Source: an uncultured Clostridia bacterium (GTDB taxonomy: Bacteria; Bacillota; Clostridia; Christensenellales; QALW01). Taken from it: 64,000 nucleotides of DNA. The notes under the pieces were generated by a model. It was not told where the DNA came from. It saw only the letters and a program-made list of their open reading frames with translations, and did no database searches. A program made the translations under genes and the position numbers. The stretch spans positions 150,870-214,869 of the forward strand of contig CAKSKV010000002.1 in the NCBI GenBank assembly GCA_934465535.1, read 5' to 3'. This document shows positions 1 through 8,977 of this stretch, piece by piece (the first letter of the stretch is position 1; every line of letters starts with the position of its first letter).

Positions 1-176
1 GGGCTGCCGTTCCATGTGCCGTAATATATGTAGCTGTACCCGCTTTCGTCATAGCCGCTTATTCCGTCCGTGCCCCGGCGCAAGGCCTTTCCGCCCTCTG
101 CTGCAGAAGCGCCCGCCGGCAGAAGCCACAACGCCATAAGCAGAACAAGCATTATGCACAAAAACCGTTTTTTCAT
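1..176 (-). CDS. Secreted protein, N-terminal part (cut by window edge)
   Basis: Only the first 58 or so codons are visible; the rest lies beyond position 1. The product begins MKKRFLCIMLVLLMALW, a classic signal peptide: positive n-region, hydrophobic core, and a likely cleavage near AGASAAE. The mature part starts with a Gly/Tyr-rich stretch (SGYDESGYSYIYYGTWNG). A GAGGAGG ribosome site lies just upstream of the ATG at 174-176, so the start is well supported. It follows the collagen-like gene by 25 bases on the same strand and is probably co-transcribed with it, which suggests a second surface or secreted protein. Family not recognised. Confidence 0.75.
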   Translation of the reverse strand, partial: MKKRFLCIMLVLLMALWLLPAGASAAEGGKALRRGTDGISGYDESGYSYIYYGTWNGS

Positions 177-201
177 ATTATCCTCCTCTTTTTTCGCCGC
201 T

Positions 202-1398
202 TCAGTTAAGCGCCGTTATGGTAATGCTGCCCCTGAAGCCTTTAAGATATGTGTCGTAAGCCGATTGCTCAAACCAGAACTCCAGCATTATATCGCCCGC
301 CGATGCGTCGTAGAGCCTTGTAAAATTGAAGGAATGCTGATCATCCGACTGCGGTATTTTTTCGTTGTCCCGCTTTATACGCGTAGCTTCCCTGCAAAAA
401 TCGTCATCATAGCCGTCCGTCATCTGTATGGAATAATTGCCGCTGTTGTTGAATTCATTGGAAGTAACCAAAAGAGAGCCGCTTATGCTCAGGCTGTAAA
501 TATGCCCTTTTTTAAGTTCGATTTTGTCCTTATATGTTGATATCAGCCCTCCGCTGTTAATCTTTTCGCGAACGCCGATGTTTGCATGGCCGTTCTTGAG
601 CAAAACAGGCACGCATTTCCCTTCCGCATAAAAATATCCCGCGCACGCGCCGTTTTGCCCTGCGTCCCCCTTTTCCCCTTTTTCGCCCCGGTCGCCTTTT
701 TCTCCTTTATCACCCTTATCGCCCTTTTCGCCGTCCGCGCCCGCCGCCTTTATGCCGGTATCGGTGCTGCCTATCCACCAGCAGCCGTTTTCCCCTATAA
801 ACGGGGTATTGCCGTCGGCTCCGTCCTGCCCGCTGCTTCCGTTTTGGCCGTCCCTTCCCTTAAGCACGGAAAGATCAAAAAGATTCAGCCATATCTCGCT
901 GCCGCAGTACCGCCATTGCAGCATATTTTCCTCTGTCCTGAACTCCGGCGTTTTTCCGTCGGCACCGGGCGCGCCCTGCTGCCCGGAGGGGCCGGTTATA
1001 TCGCAAAGCGCCACCAGCTCCTGCCACTGTTCGCCCTCATACCTCCACTGTATGTGGGAATCCGTCCTTTTTACCTCGATGCTTTTGCCGTCGGCTCCGT
1101 CTTTGCCGTTCTCGCCGTCCTTGCCGTTCTCGCCGTTTTTACCGTCCCGGCCGCTGCTTCCGTCCGCGCCCTTTTCGCCGGCTGCACCTTTAAGCGCCTC
1201 CAGCGTCACAAGGTCGTGCCACTCCTGCCCGTCTGCATATTTCCACTGTATTGCCGTGCCGTTATTGCGCACCTCCGGCAGCCCGGCGGTATTTTTTGCC
1301 GCCCGTCCCCAACCGGCAGCCAAAACAATGCAAAGCACCAAAAGCACGCTGCACAGCGCCGTAAGTGTACCCGTTAACCATTTACTGCCGTTTTTCAT
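202..1398 (-). CDS. Collagen-like repeat surface protein
   Basis: A 398-residue exported protein. After a short cytoplasmic start comes one membrane/signal segment (TLTALCSVLLVLCIVLAAGW), then two Gly-X-Y blocks. The first contains GKNGENGKDGENGKDGADGK and the second, about 110 residues later, is rich in GDKGEKGDRGEKGEKGD. Between and before the blocks are three copies of a small module of the form I/LQWRY-W-LV/F-L-LKG. The C-terminal 130 residues have no Gly-X-Y and look like a beta-sandwich head, as in other bacterial collagen-like (BclA-type) trimers. No LPXTG is visible. ATG 1398 has GGAGGG 6 bases upstream; an in-frame ATG at 1422 with AAAGGAG is equally possible and adds eight residues. 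Role: probably surface adhesion or structure (inference). Confidence 0.8.
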   Translation of the reverse strand: MKNGSKWLTGTLTALCSVLLVLCIVLAAGWGRAAKNTAGLPEVRNNGTAIQWKYADGQEWHDLVTLEALKGAAGEKGADGSSGRDGKNGENGKDGENGKDGADGKSIEVKRTDSHIQWRYEGEQWQELVALCDITGPSGQQGAPGADGKTPEFRTEENMLQWRYCGSEIWLNLFDLSVLKGRDGQNGSSGQDGADGNTPFIGENGCWWIGSTDTGIKAAGADGEKGDKGDKGEKGDRGEKGEKGDAGQNGACAGYFYAEGKCVPVLLKNGHANIGVREKINSGGLISTYKDKIELKKGHIYSLSISGSLLVTSNEFNNSGNYSIQMTDGYDDDFCREATRIKRDNEKIPQSDDQHSFNFTRLYDASAGDIMLEFWFEQSAYDTYLKGFRGSITITALN

Positions 1399-1540
1399 CT
1401 CTTTCCCTCCGTTTGAAGACATATTGCCGCTCCTTTCGCACCTCCGTCTGCCCTTTGACATACGGACATTGACCGCATAATTATTACACAGTATGCAGAA
1501 CGCTCCGCCGTGTTTAATGGCGAACGAATGTTCATATAAT

Positions 1541-1569
1541 ATGATATCATAAGCCCACGGCGTATGCAA
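1541..1569 (-). promoter_or_regulatory. Promoter for the collagen-like gene
   Basis: On the minus strand TTGCAT (1564-1569) is followed by a 17-base spacer and TATCAT (1541-1546). It sits about 120-145 bases upstream of the collagen-like gene start and faces it. Position and spacing fit a vegetative sigma-A promoter; untested. Confidence 0.5.
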
Positions 1570-1637
1570 GCATTTTCGCCGTTTATCCCCCTTCTCCGAT
1601 GCTTACCCGCCTGCCTCCGATGCGTCTGAATGAAAAG

Positions 1638-1660
1638 AACCGGCCCTTAAGCCGGTTTTT
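1638..1660. terminator. Bidirectional terminator after bceB
   Basis: AACCGGC (1638-1644) pairs with GCCGGTT (1651-1657) around a 6-base loop, with a T run on the plus side and a short T run on the minus side. It lies downstream of the Bce permease stop and upstream of the collagen-like gene promoter. Confidence 0.65.
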
Positions 1661-1697
1661 CATAATTTACTGCCCGCAAAGCTCAAACACAGTTTTG

Positions 1698-3707
1698 TTA
1701 AAGCCTCTCGGGCTCACGATATGCCGTTTTCTCCCCCGCCCCTTTAAGCGCAAGCCGCGCGCACATAAGATACAGCGCCGCATACAAAAGGGCAAAGCCG
1801 CCCACGGCTCCCGTCGTGCACCAAAACAGCAGCACTCGGTCGCTCAGCCCCAGCAGGCTCAGCATGCGGTACACCATGTTGAAGGCAAAGCCCATATGCA
1901 CCGCCGCACACACAAGCGGCAGCAGGAAGGTTACATACACCTGGGATTTCACTGCGCCCCGCAGCTCCCCCGCACTCATGCCCACCCGCAGCAGTATGCC
2001 GTACTCCTGCCGGTTTTCCATGCTTTCGCTCAGCTGCTTATAATATATTATCAGCGCCGTGGCCATAATAAACAGCACTCCGAGGAATATTCCCAGGAAA
2101 AACAGTCCGCCGTACACCGTGCGGAAATCCCCGCGGCTGTCCGCCGCCGCAACAACATTATATCCTGAAACGCCGCTATTTCCCAGCTCCGACTCCAGCT
2201 CCGCGCGCGCCTGTATCTGCGCCGCGTCGGTGCCGTCCGTATCAAAGCCGAAATAGCATATCTTCCCCGGCAATACTCCGAGCTCTCCCTCGTTATCATC
2301 GTAAAGAGCGCGCCCTATACTTAAAAGCACCTCCTCGTCCTTTACTACCAGCGCGCACTCGCCTTCCCCGTCAAAGCCGGCATTCGCCGCCGCTGCCGCC
2401 GCACCGTGGGGAAGCGGCGCTTCAAAGCCGCCCGTGCGCACAAGGCTCACCCTGCCTATATCCAGTGTCTGCGCGTCGTCGTTATCCGTGCCGCAAAGCG
2501 TAAAAAGCGCTTCGTTCTCCTTAAGCAGCGGCACCGTGCCCGTACAGCGGCCGTACTCCCGTGCAGTCATAGCCGTAACCGTCATGCGCCTTTTTCCGTC
2601 CTTAGCGTTTACGATAAGCTCATAATAATCATACCGGGCGCTGTTTTTTATGCTCAGATTTCTCTGCGCAAGCACCCGCTGCGCCGTGCTGAGCAGCTCC
2701 TCCTGCGTCAGTACGCTGTCCGCCTCCTGCACCGTAATTTCCATGTCGCGCTGGTACAGCCTGCGTATCGATGCGTCAAAGCCTATATTCAGCCCCAGCG
2801 TGGAGGACAGCATCACCAGCACCATCGTGGATAGTATGCATATGCTGGCAAGCCCCGCCGCATTCTGCTTCATTCTGTACAAAAGCCCGGATACCGCCAC
2901 AAAGTGCCGGGGCTGATAGTAAAATTTCTTATTGCGCTTAAGCCCCTTGAGCATCACCGCGCTGCCGGATATAAACAGCATATAGGTTCCCGCTATTACA
3001 AGCAGCACCGCAATAAAAAACAGCAGCAGCGCCTTGAGCGGAGAGGTCACCGCCAGGGCGATGGCATACCCCGCGCCAAGACACAGTATTCCAAGCACCG
3101 TAAGAGCGGCGCGCCCCCTCGGCTCCCTCTGCCCTTCCTTTCTCATTTTGAACAGCTCCGCCGGGCGCGCAAGGCGTATGCCGTTAAGATTTTTTGCAAG
3201 GCATAAAAGGAATATAAGCAAAAACAGCACCGCCGTCACCGCCGCCGAGGTCGTACAGAAATAAAACACAAACCCGGCGGAATACCCCATAAGATATTCC
3301 AGCAGCCGCATCATAAGGGCGGAAAACAGCGTTCCCAGCGCTATTCCGCAGGGCAGACTCACCGCCGCCGAGGCCAAACTCTCCCACAAAAGCACGCGGG
3401 CAATATGCTTTTTCTCCATTCCCAGCACGCTGTAAAGCCCAAGCTCGGTATAACGCCGCTTTATAAGAAAGCTGTTTGTATAAAGCAGCAGCACCGCGGA
3501 AAATATGCCCATAACTATGCAGCCCAGGCGCAGCAGTATGCCCAGTGACCCTCCCGATTTCATATGCCCCAGTGCGCTGTTGCGGGCAAGGAATTCCATT
3601 ATATAAAACGCCTGCACGGTAAAAATGCAGCTTAAAATATACGGCAGCCCGGTGCGGTAGTTCCTTTTCAGATTATTAAGCGCAAGGCGCAGATAAAAGC
3701 TATTCAT
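1698..3707 (-). CDS. bceB: BceB-like ABC transporter permease (FtsX family)
   Basis: Membrane subunit of a peptide-antibiotic detoxification transporter. About 669 residues, the usual BceB size, with ten predicted membrane segments: one near residues 15-35, a cluster through residue 300, a large extracellular domain (about residues 310-520) that in this family senses the peptide, and four final segments. The motif RRYTELGLYSVLGMEKKHIARVL is the FtsX coupling region. The ATG at 3707 has AGGTGA five bases upstream; an upstream GTG (3716) is also open. It overlaps the ATPase gene, and the four genes together form the standard BceRSAB set. Likely substrate: bacitracin, lantibiotic or defensin-like peptides (family knowledge; substrate not predictable). 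Confidence 0.92.
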   Translation of the reverse strand: MNSFYLRLALNNLKRNYRTGLPYILSCIFTVQAFYIMEFLARNSALGHMKSGGSLGILLRLGCIVMGIFSAVLLLYTNSFLIKRRYTELGLYSVLGMEKKHIARVLLWESLASAAVSLPCGIALGTLFSALMMRLLEYLMGYSAGFVFYFCTTSAAVTAVLFLLIFLLCLAKNLNGIRLARPAELFKMRKEGQREPRGRAALTVLGILCLGAGYAIALAVTSPLKALLLFFIAVLLVIAGTYMLFISGSAVMLKGLKRNKKFYYQPRHFVAVSGLLYRMKQNAAGLASICILSTMVLVMLSSTLGLNIGFDASIRRLYQRDMEITVQEADSVLTQEELLSTAQRVLAQRNLSIKNSARYDYYELIVNAKDGKRRMTVTAMTAREYGRCTGTVPLLKENEALFTLCGTDNDDAQTLDIGRVSLVRTGGFEAPLPHGAAAAAANAGFDGEGECALVVKDEEVLLSIGRALYDDNEGELGVLPGKICYFGFDTDGTDAAQIQARAELESELGNSGVSGYNVVAAADSRGDFRTVYGGLFFLGIFLGVLFIMATALIIYYKQLSESMENRQEYGILLRVGMSAGELRGAVKSQVYVTFLLPLVCAAVHMGFAFNMVYRMLSLLGLSDRVLLFWCTTGAVGGFALLYAALYLMCARLALKGAGEKTAYREPERL

Positions 3708-4464
3708 TTTCTTCACCTGCCAGCACCATACTTAACGCATCGGATATCTGTCCCTGCATATCAAACGCGCTCTTATCTCCTCTGCACAGCTGATGGAACA
3801 CCTGTCCGTCCCTTAAAAACAGCACCCTTGAGGCATAGCTTGCCGCCTTTACCGAATGAGTCACCATTATTACGGTCTGCCCGCCTCCGTTCAGGCGGCA
3901 GAACAGCTCCATAAGCCGCTGCGCCTGATGGGAATCCAGCGCCCCGGTCGGCTCATCGGCAAGCAGCAGCGCAGGGGATGTTATTATCGCCCTTCCCACC
4001 GCCGTGCGCTGCTTCTGTCCGCCCGAAAGCTCATAGGGATATTTATCAAGCAGCTCCGTAAGCCCCAACTGCCCCGCCACCGCCGCAAGCCGCTCCTGCA
4101 TCTGCTTTATTCCGGCGCGCTTGAGCACCAGCGGCAAAAGAATGTTGTCCCTCACGCTGAAGGTGTCCAGCAGGTTGAAATCCTGAAATACAAACCCGAG
4201 ATTGTCCCGCCGGAAAGCGGCCAGCTCCTTTTCCGCAATGCCGGAAAGGCTTTTGCCCTCCAGCAGCACATCCCCGGAGCCGGGGCGGTCAAGAGCGGCA
4301 AGTATGTTCAGCAGCGTGGTCTTGCCCGAGCCGGACTCTCCCATCACCGCTATAAACTCCCCCTTCTCCACCGAAAAGCTTACATCCTTAAGCGCCTGCA
4401 CGCGGCAGGCGCCCAGCCTTGTTACATATGTTTTTCCAAGATTTTTTACCTCAAGAAATGCCAT
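3700..4464 (-). CDS. bceA: BceA-like ABC transporter ATP-binding protein
   Basis: ATPase subunit of 254 residues. Walker A is GESGSGKTT (about residues 42-50), the signature is LSGGQKQR, Walker B is ALLLADEPTGALDS with the GALD motif typical of MacB/LolD/BceA ATPases, and the switch His is in VMVTHS. It pairs with the overlapping permease to drive peptide-antibiotic removal. GGGGG lies nine bases before the ATG. A BceR-type operator and a -10 box are about 65-140 bases upstream, so this gene and bceB are probably induced separately from the regulator pair. Confidence 0.93.
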   Translation of the reverse strand: MAFLEVKNLGKTYVTRLGACRVQALKDVSFSVEKGEFIAVMGESGSGKTTLLNILAALDRPGSGDVLLEGKSLSGIAEKELAAFRRDNLGFVFQDFNLLDTFSVRDNILLPLVLKRAGIKQMQERLAAVAGQLGLTELLDKYPYELSGGQKQRTAVGRAIITSPALLLADEPTGALDSHQAQRLMELFCRLNGGGQTVIMVTHSVKAASYASRVLFLRDGQVFHQLCRGDKSAFDMQGQISDALSMVLAGEENE

Positions 4465-4526
4465 AACAGTTTCCCCCGTTCATTTTGCGGCCGTTTTTCC
4501 GGCCGCGCCTTTTCATTACGCCGGCT

Positions 4527-4603
4527 ATTATACGCCTTTACCCCGCGTTTTCCCATAACAGCCCCCTTACAAAAAGCGCCGCCCGTCTTACACTTTTGTA
4601 AGA
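4527..4603 (-). promoter_or_regulatory. BceR-type operator and promoter for bceAB
   Basis: A 7+4+7 inverted repeat lies at 4586-4603 (TCTTACA, CTTT, TGTAAGA). Its core TTACA-N4-TGTAA matches the known BceR consensus TNACA-N4-TGTAA. On the minus strand it is followed by a weak -35 (TGGGAA, 4550-4555), a 17-base spacer and a perfect TATAAT (4527-4532). A poor -35 with an upstream activator site is what an activated promoter should look like. Confidence 0.7.
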
Positions 4604-4668
4604 AAGGCGGCCGTGGCGCAAAGGTGCGTATATTTTGCAGCCGCAGCGCTGTTTTTTTGCTCCGGCCT

Positions 4669-5706
4669 TCAGTATTCCTCCTTATGCAGGTAAAGCGTTA
4701 CGCGCGTTCCCTTTCCGACCCGGGATTCAATATTCATCGGCGTGGAAAGGCTTTTGCATATCTCCCTGCACAGATACAGCCCTATCCCGGTGGAGCGGGC
4801 GTTTTCCCGCCCCGCAAGCCCGGTATAGCCCAGCTCGCACACCCGCGGCAGCTCCTGCGCCGGTATGCCCACTCCCGTATCTGCTATACTCAGGACACAT
4901 TTCTCCGCATCGCCCCAAACGGTTACCGTGCCGCCCTCCGGAGTGTATTTTGCAGCGTTTGTAAGCAGCTGCTCCGCAACAAACCCCAGCCATTTCGCAT
5001 CGCTTATCACATAAAAATCCGGCACGCAGAATTCCACGCGCAGTCGCTTCGCAATAAACAGCACGCTGCACCTTCTTAACGCCTGACGCGCCGTCTGCGC
5101 CGGGTTCACCCTGCAAAATACATAATCGCTGCCGTCCTTTCGGGCAAATTGCAGCACCATATCCACATACTGCTCCGTTTTTACCAATTGACGGATAAGC
5201 TCCGGCGAATCCAGCTCCTGCGCCTGAAGGCGCATTGCCGCAAGCGGCGTTTTTATCTGATGCGCCCACAGCGTGCAGTAGCGCTTAAGCTCCGTCTCGC
5301 GCTCTCTCAGCTTTTCCCGGCATTGCCTCAGCTCCGCCTCCCTCTGAAGCACCAGCGTGTGCAATTCCTTCTCCGCCCCTTCGCAGGGCATCACCTCCGG
5401 GGTCATATCGGATGCCTTTGCAAGCTCTGTTGCCCCGTGCAGGCGCAAAAATCTTGAAAAGCCCGCAGCTATCGCCAGCCCCGCCGGCAGCAGGCTCAGC
5501 AGCAGCGCGTACAGCAGTGTCTCCGCAGGCAAACGCCATAAAAACAGCACCGTAAAAAACACCGCCGCTGCCGCCGCCGCAAACACCGCCACTCTCCGGC
5601 AGGAATACAGATATGTTAAAAACAGCCGCACGCCGCTTTTTTTCTTTTGATTTTCCGCAGCGTCCTTCTTTTGCTCCTGCTTATTTTTATCCGCTTTTTC
5701 CGTCAT
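4669..5706 (-). CDS. bceS: BceS-like intramembrane-sensing histidine kinase
   Basis: Sensor kinase of about 345 residues. The N-terminus is charged and cytoplasmic (TEKADKNKQEQKKD), followed by two membrane segments with almost no loop between them (about residues 30-75), the hallmark of kinases that sense through a partner transporter rather than a ligand domain. The H-box is LWAHQIKTPLAAMRLQ, the N-box LLTNAAKYTPEGG, then DTGVGI and TGIGLYLC. ATG 5706 has GGGAGGGGAG upstream. It should phosphorylate the adjacent response regulator when BceAB is engaged by peptide (family knowledge). Confidence 0.92.
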   Translation of the reverse strand: MTEKADKNKQEQKKDAAENQKKKSGVRLFLTYLYSCRRVAVFAAAAAAVFFTVLFLWRLPAETLLYALLLSLLPAGLAIAAGFSRFLRLHGATELAKASDMTPEVMPCEGAEKELHTLVLQREAELRQCREKLRERETELKRYCTLWAHQIKTPLAAMRLQAQELDSPELIRQLVKTEQYVDMVLQFARKDGSDYVFCRVNPAQTARQALRRCSVLFIAKRLRVEFCVPDFYVISDAKWLGFVAEQLLTNAAKYTPEGGTVTVWGDAEKCVLSIADTGVGIPAQELPRVCELGYTGLAGRENARSTGIGLYLCREICKSLSTPMNIESRVGKGTRVTLYLHKEEY

Positions 5707-5744
5707 GTTCTCCCCTCCCGGCAGATTTTTTCGCATTTTCTCTT

Positions 5745-6458
5745 TTATTCATGCTCTATATCCGCCGAGTCGCCCGCAGCGCCCTCTGCCGGAATATAAT
5801 ATCCCATGCCTATTTTGGTAAGGATAAAATCCTCCGCCCCCGCCTGCGCCAGCTTTTTTCTCAGCCTGTTTATGTTTACCGACAGCGTATTTTCATCAAC
5901 AAAGCTGTCGGTTTCCCACAGCTTCTGCATAAGCGTCTGCCTTGAAACGATCTTGCCGCGGCGGGCAAGCAGGGTTTGAAGCAGGCGCAGCTCATTGCGG
6001 GTAAGGGAAACCTCCTTCCCCTTCACCTCAAACACGCCCGCCTGCGCGCGCAGCCGTCCGCCGCCGCACACGGTAAGCTCCTCAGGCGCAGCAAAATCAT
6101 ATGTGCGCCTCAGCAGCGCATTTATTTTTGCAAGCAAAACATCAAAATCAAAGGGCTTGGCTATAAAATCGTCGCCCCCGAGGCTTATGGCGGTAAGCAC
6201 GCTGCTTTTTTCGCCGACCGAGGAAATAAATATCACCGGCACGCCGGAGCTTTTCCGCAGCCTTGCGCACAGCGCGCAGCCGTTTATGCCGGGAAGCATC
6301 ACATCCAGCAGCACCAAATGCGGCATTTGGGAAAGCAGCTGCTCCAGCGCATTGCCGTAATCCGTCACCCGCATAACCTCAAAGCCCCATTCCGACAAAC
6401 TGCGTGCAAGCAGCGAATATATCGCGTCGTCATCCTCTATCACCGTGATTCTGTACAT
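5745..6458 (-). CDS. bceR: BceR-like OmpR-family response regulator
   Basis: About 237 residues: receiver domain (acidic EDDD near residues 8-11, phospho-Asp in LVLLDVMLPGING, Thr/Ser-switch SSVGEKS, Lys in FIAKPFD) followed by a winged-helix DNA-binding domain (about residues 140-230, ending ILTKIGMGYYIP). ATG 6458 with GGGAGG upstream was chosen over the longer open frame to 6533. First gene of the regulator pair; predicted to bind the TTACA-N4-TGTAA site ahead of bceA and switch on the transporter. Confidence 0.92.
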   Translation of the reverse strand: MYRITVIEDDDAIYSLLARSLSEWGFEVMRVTDYGNALEQLLSQMPHLVLLDVMLPGINGCALCARLRKSSGVPVIFISSVGEKSSVLTAISLGGDDFIAKPFDFDVLLAKINALLRRTYDFAAPEELTVCGGGRLRAQAGVFEVKGKEVSLTRNELRLLQTLLARRGKIVSRQTLMQKLWETDSFVDENTLSVNINRLRKKLAQAGAEDFILTKIGMGYYIPAEGAAGDSADIEHE

Positions 6459-6495
6459 TTTTCCTCCCGCCCTGCGCTTTTTTCTTCGGCATTTA

Positions 6496-6524
6496 ATTCT
6501 ATCACATATCCTTTTGTTTATCAA
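6496..6524 (-). promoter_or_regulatory. Promoter for bceRS
   Basis: Minus-strand TTGATA (6519-6524), 17-base spacer and TAGAAT (6496-6501), about 40 bases upstream of the response-regulator start. Confidence 0.6.
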
Positions 6525-6620
6525 CACGGGCATTAAATCCCTCAGGGCACACCCAAAAAACAGTAAAAAGTATTAAAAATCAGTAAACATATGCCGATTT
6601 GATTCGACTGAATCCCATTG

Positions 6621-6650
6621 TTGTGGTATACTAAGCGAGCCTGATATAAT
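6621..6650 (+). promoter_or_regulatory. Promoter for ftsH
   Basis: Perfect TATAAT (6645-6650) preceded by TTGTGG (6621-6626) with an 18-base spacer; start of transcription would be about 40 bases before the ftsH start. A second box, TATACT (6627-6632), lies inside the spacer and could be an alternative. Confidence 0.5.
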
Positions 6651-6695
6651 GGGTTTTTTATAATCTTTACAATATCGTCACGGAGGTATTTCCGC

Positions 6696-8825
6696 TTGAA
6701 AAAGAACACACTGGCAAAAGTGCTTTACATCGTGGTTATCGTGGCCGTGGTGGCGCTGCTTTGGTCCACCGTCACGCAAACGGACAAAAGCACAAGGGAA
6801 CTCAGCTCCTATGCCGAGCTTGAGCAAAAAATCGAGGCCGGAGAAATATACGGCGTAGCCATGTATGACTCCCAGAGCGGCACCAATGTAATTCTTGCCG
6901 TTACCAAGGCTCACGAACAGAACTTCAAAAACATAGAAAGCCGCTACGACTATTTAGTGCGCTTCAACGGCACCGAAGCCTCTTACGATGATTTCTATGC
7001 CAAATTCGAAGCCTATAAAGCTGAGGGCAAGCTGCAGGCAGATCTTAAAACTCTGCCCACCCCGGAGCCTTCATGGTTCATGTCCCTGCTGCCCTACCTT
7101 GTAATGCTGCTGCTTACCGGCGGGCTGATGTTCTTCATGTTCCAGCAGATGCAGGCAGCCAACGGCAAGGCCTCTCAGTTCGGCCGCGCCACCGCGCGCA
7201 CCTACGACGGCAAGAACAAGCTGGGCTTCAAGGATGTTGCGGGCGCCGAGGAAGAAAAAGAAGAAATGAGTGAGCTTGTGGATTTCCTTAAAAACCCCAA
7301 GCAGTTTACCGATATGGGCGCGCGCATCCCCAAGGGCGTATTGCTCGTAGGCCCTCCGGGCACGGGTAAAACCCTGCTTGCAAAGGCGGTTGCCGGCGAA
7401 GCGGGCGTGCCCTTCTATTCCATAACGGGCTCCGATTTTGTAGAGCTGTATGTGGGTATCGGCGCCTCCCGCGTGCGCGACCTGTTCGCTCAGGCCAAGC
7501 GCAGCGCCCCCTGCATAATCTTCATTGACGAAATAGACGCCGTAGGCAGACGGCGCGGCGCAGGGCTGGGCGGCGGCCACGACGAACGCGAGCAGACCCT
7601 GAACCAGCTGCTTGTGGAGATGGACGGCTTCAACAATAACGAAGGCATAATTGTAATGGCAGCCACCAACCGCGCCGACATTCTGGATCCCGCGCTGCTG
7701 CGCTCGGGGCGTTTCGACCGCCAGATACATGTGCTTATGCCGGATGTGCGCGGCCGCGAGGAGATATTCCGCGTTCACACCCGCAACAAAAAGCTTGCTC
7801 CCGATGTTGACGCTTCGGAAATAGCCCAGCTTACCATCGGCTTTACCGGCGCCGACATTGAAAATCTTGTAAACGAAGCGGCTCTGCTGGCCGTACGCCG
7901 CCACGAAAAGCAGATAAGCAATCAGGACATAAAGGACGCCGTAACAAAGGTTATACTGGGGCCGGAAAAGCGTTCCCACAAATACACCGAAAAAACCAAG
8001 CGCCTTACCGCCTACCATGAGGCGGGTCATGCGGTGCTTGCACACCTTTTGGACGGCTGCGACGATGTAAGCGAGATAAGCATTATCTCCCGCAGCGGAG
8101 CCGGCGGCTATACCCTTACCCGTCCGGAAAACGAGCGGGATTATATCGGCCGCACCAATATGCTGGACGATATCTGCATGGGGCTGGGCGGTCGTGTCGC
8201 CGAGGAGCTTAAAATGCACGAGATATCCTCCGGCGCCTCCGGCGATATACGCCAGATAACCAAAACCGCGCACGCCATGGTCACCGAATACGGCATGTAC
8301 GATCAAATCGGCCCCATATATCTGGGCGACGGCAACGAGGTGTTCATAGGGCGCGATTTCTCGGCGCAGAAGTCCTTCTCCGATAACTGGTCGGCCCGCA
8401 TTGACGATGCCGTACACGACATAATACAAACCCAGCTGGAGCGGGCGCGCGAGCTGCTTAAGGAACACGGCGAGCTGCTGGAGCGCGTGGCTCAGGCGCT
8501 GCTTGCAAGAGAAAAGCTTTCCGGCGCGGAATTCCGGCTGCTGACGGAGGGGAAGGAGCTGCCGCCGCTTAAGGCTGAAAAAGGCGAAAAAGCCGCTGCA
8601 CAGGGCGAAAATGCAGCGCCGCAGGATGAAAATGCGGCTGCCGAAGGCAAGCAGGCGGCCTCTGATGACGAAAGCGCAGCTTCTAAAAGCGAAAGCGCAG
8701 CACAGGGCAGCAGCGAGGCTGAGGCCGAAAAGCGCCATGACGCGGGCGTTTCTGAGGATACGGGCGTCAAGGACGAGGACGGCGAGGATCAAAACAACAC
8801 TCCCGGCGGAGTTCAGTTCTTCTGA
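6696..8825 (+). CDS. ftsH: ATP-dependent zinc metalloprotease FtsH
   Basis: Membrane-anchored AAA+ protease that extracts and degrades damaged membrane proteins and regulators. Two membrane segments flank a small extracytoplasmic domain (about residues 6-24 and 112-132). Walker A GPPGTGKT is at about 219-226, Walker B IIFIDEID near 275, the second region of homology contains LRSGRFDRQI, and the zinc site HEAGH is at about 440-444. The start is TTG at 6696 with CGGAGG nine bases upstream; no ATG is better placed. The last 85 residues (from about 625) form an unusual low-complexity tail rich in Ala, Glu, Asp and Ser (AAAEGKQAASDDESAAS-like), much longer than the normal FtsH tail. Confidence 0.97.
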   Translation: MKKNTLAKVLYIVVIVAVVALLWSTVTQTDKSTRELSSYAELEQKIEAGEIYGVAMYDSQSGTNVILAVTKAHEQNFKNIESRYDYLVRFNGTEASYDDFYAKFEAYKAEGKLQADLKTLPTPEPSWFMSLLPYLVMLLLTGGLMFFMFQQMQAANGKASQFGRATARTYDGKNKLGFKDVAGAEEEKEEMSELVDFLKNPKQFTDMGARIPKGVLLVGPPGTGKTLLAKAVAGEAGVPFYSITGSDFVELYVGIGASRVRDLFAQAKRSAPCIIFIDEIDAVGRRRGAGLGGGHDEREQTLNQLLVEMDGFNNNEGIIVMAATNRADILDPALLRSGRFDRQIHVLMPDVRGREEIFRVHTRNKKLAPDVDASEIAQLTIGFTGADIENLVNEAALLAVRRHEKQISNQDIKDAVTKVILGPEKRSHKYTEKTKRLTAYHEAGHAVLAHLLDGCDDVSEISIISRSGAGGYTLTRPENERDYIGRTNMLDDICMGLGGRVAEELKMHEISSGASGDIRQITKTAHAMVTEYGMYDQIGPIYLGDGNEVFIGRDFSAQKSFSDNWSARIDDAVHDIIQTQLERARELLKEHGELLERVAQALLAREKLSGAEFRLLTEGKELPPLKAEKGEKAAAQGENAAPQDENAAAEGKQAASDDESAASKSESAAQGSSEAEAEKRHDAGVSEDTGVKDEDGEDQNNTPGGVQFF

Positions 8826-8831
8826 TATAAG

Positions 8832-8863
8832 GCGCAGGCAGGCTAAGACCGTCTGCGCTTTTT
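8832..8863 (+). terminator. Terminator of ftsH
   Basis: GCGCAG (8832-8837) pairs with CTGCGC (8853-8858), followed by a run of T (8859-8863), eight bases after the ftsH stop codon. Confidence 0.7.
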
Positions 8864-8869
8864 CTTATT

Positions 8870-8950
8870 CAAAATGCTTAAAAAACGCGCAAAAAAGGTG
8901 CAAAAAACGGTTAAAAACCGTGTAAAAAACGATTAAAAAACGCATCTTTT
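8870..8950. repeat. A-rich short tandem-like repeat
   Basis: Degenerate units of roughly 11-14 bases built on AAAAAACG/AAAAACGG, including small self-complementary pieces (AACGGTTAAAAACCGT). It fills the space between ftsH and the Nudix gene. A similar T-rich array of the opposite sense lies after lnt at 31590-31682. Confidence 0.6.
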
Positions 8951-8977
8951 TTTGTTTTGCATTAAAGGAGAAAGGTT

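Noticed and set aside
7071..8792. 573-codon open frame on the minus strand
   Set aside because: Entirely antisense to ftsH, no ribosome site, and composition typical of a shadow frame of a high-GC3 gene.
8870..8950. Possible CRISPR-like array
   Set aside because: Units of 11-14 bases without constant repeats or unique spacers; no cas genes anywhere in the window.
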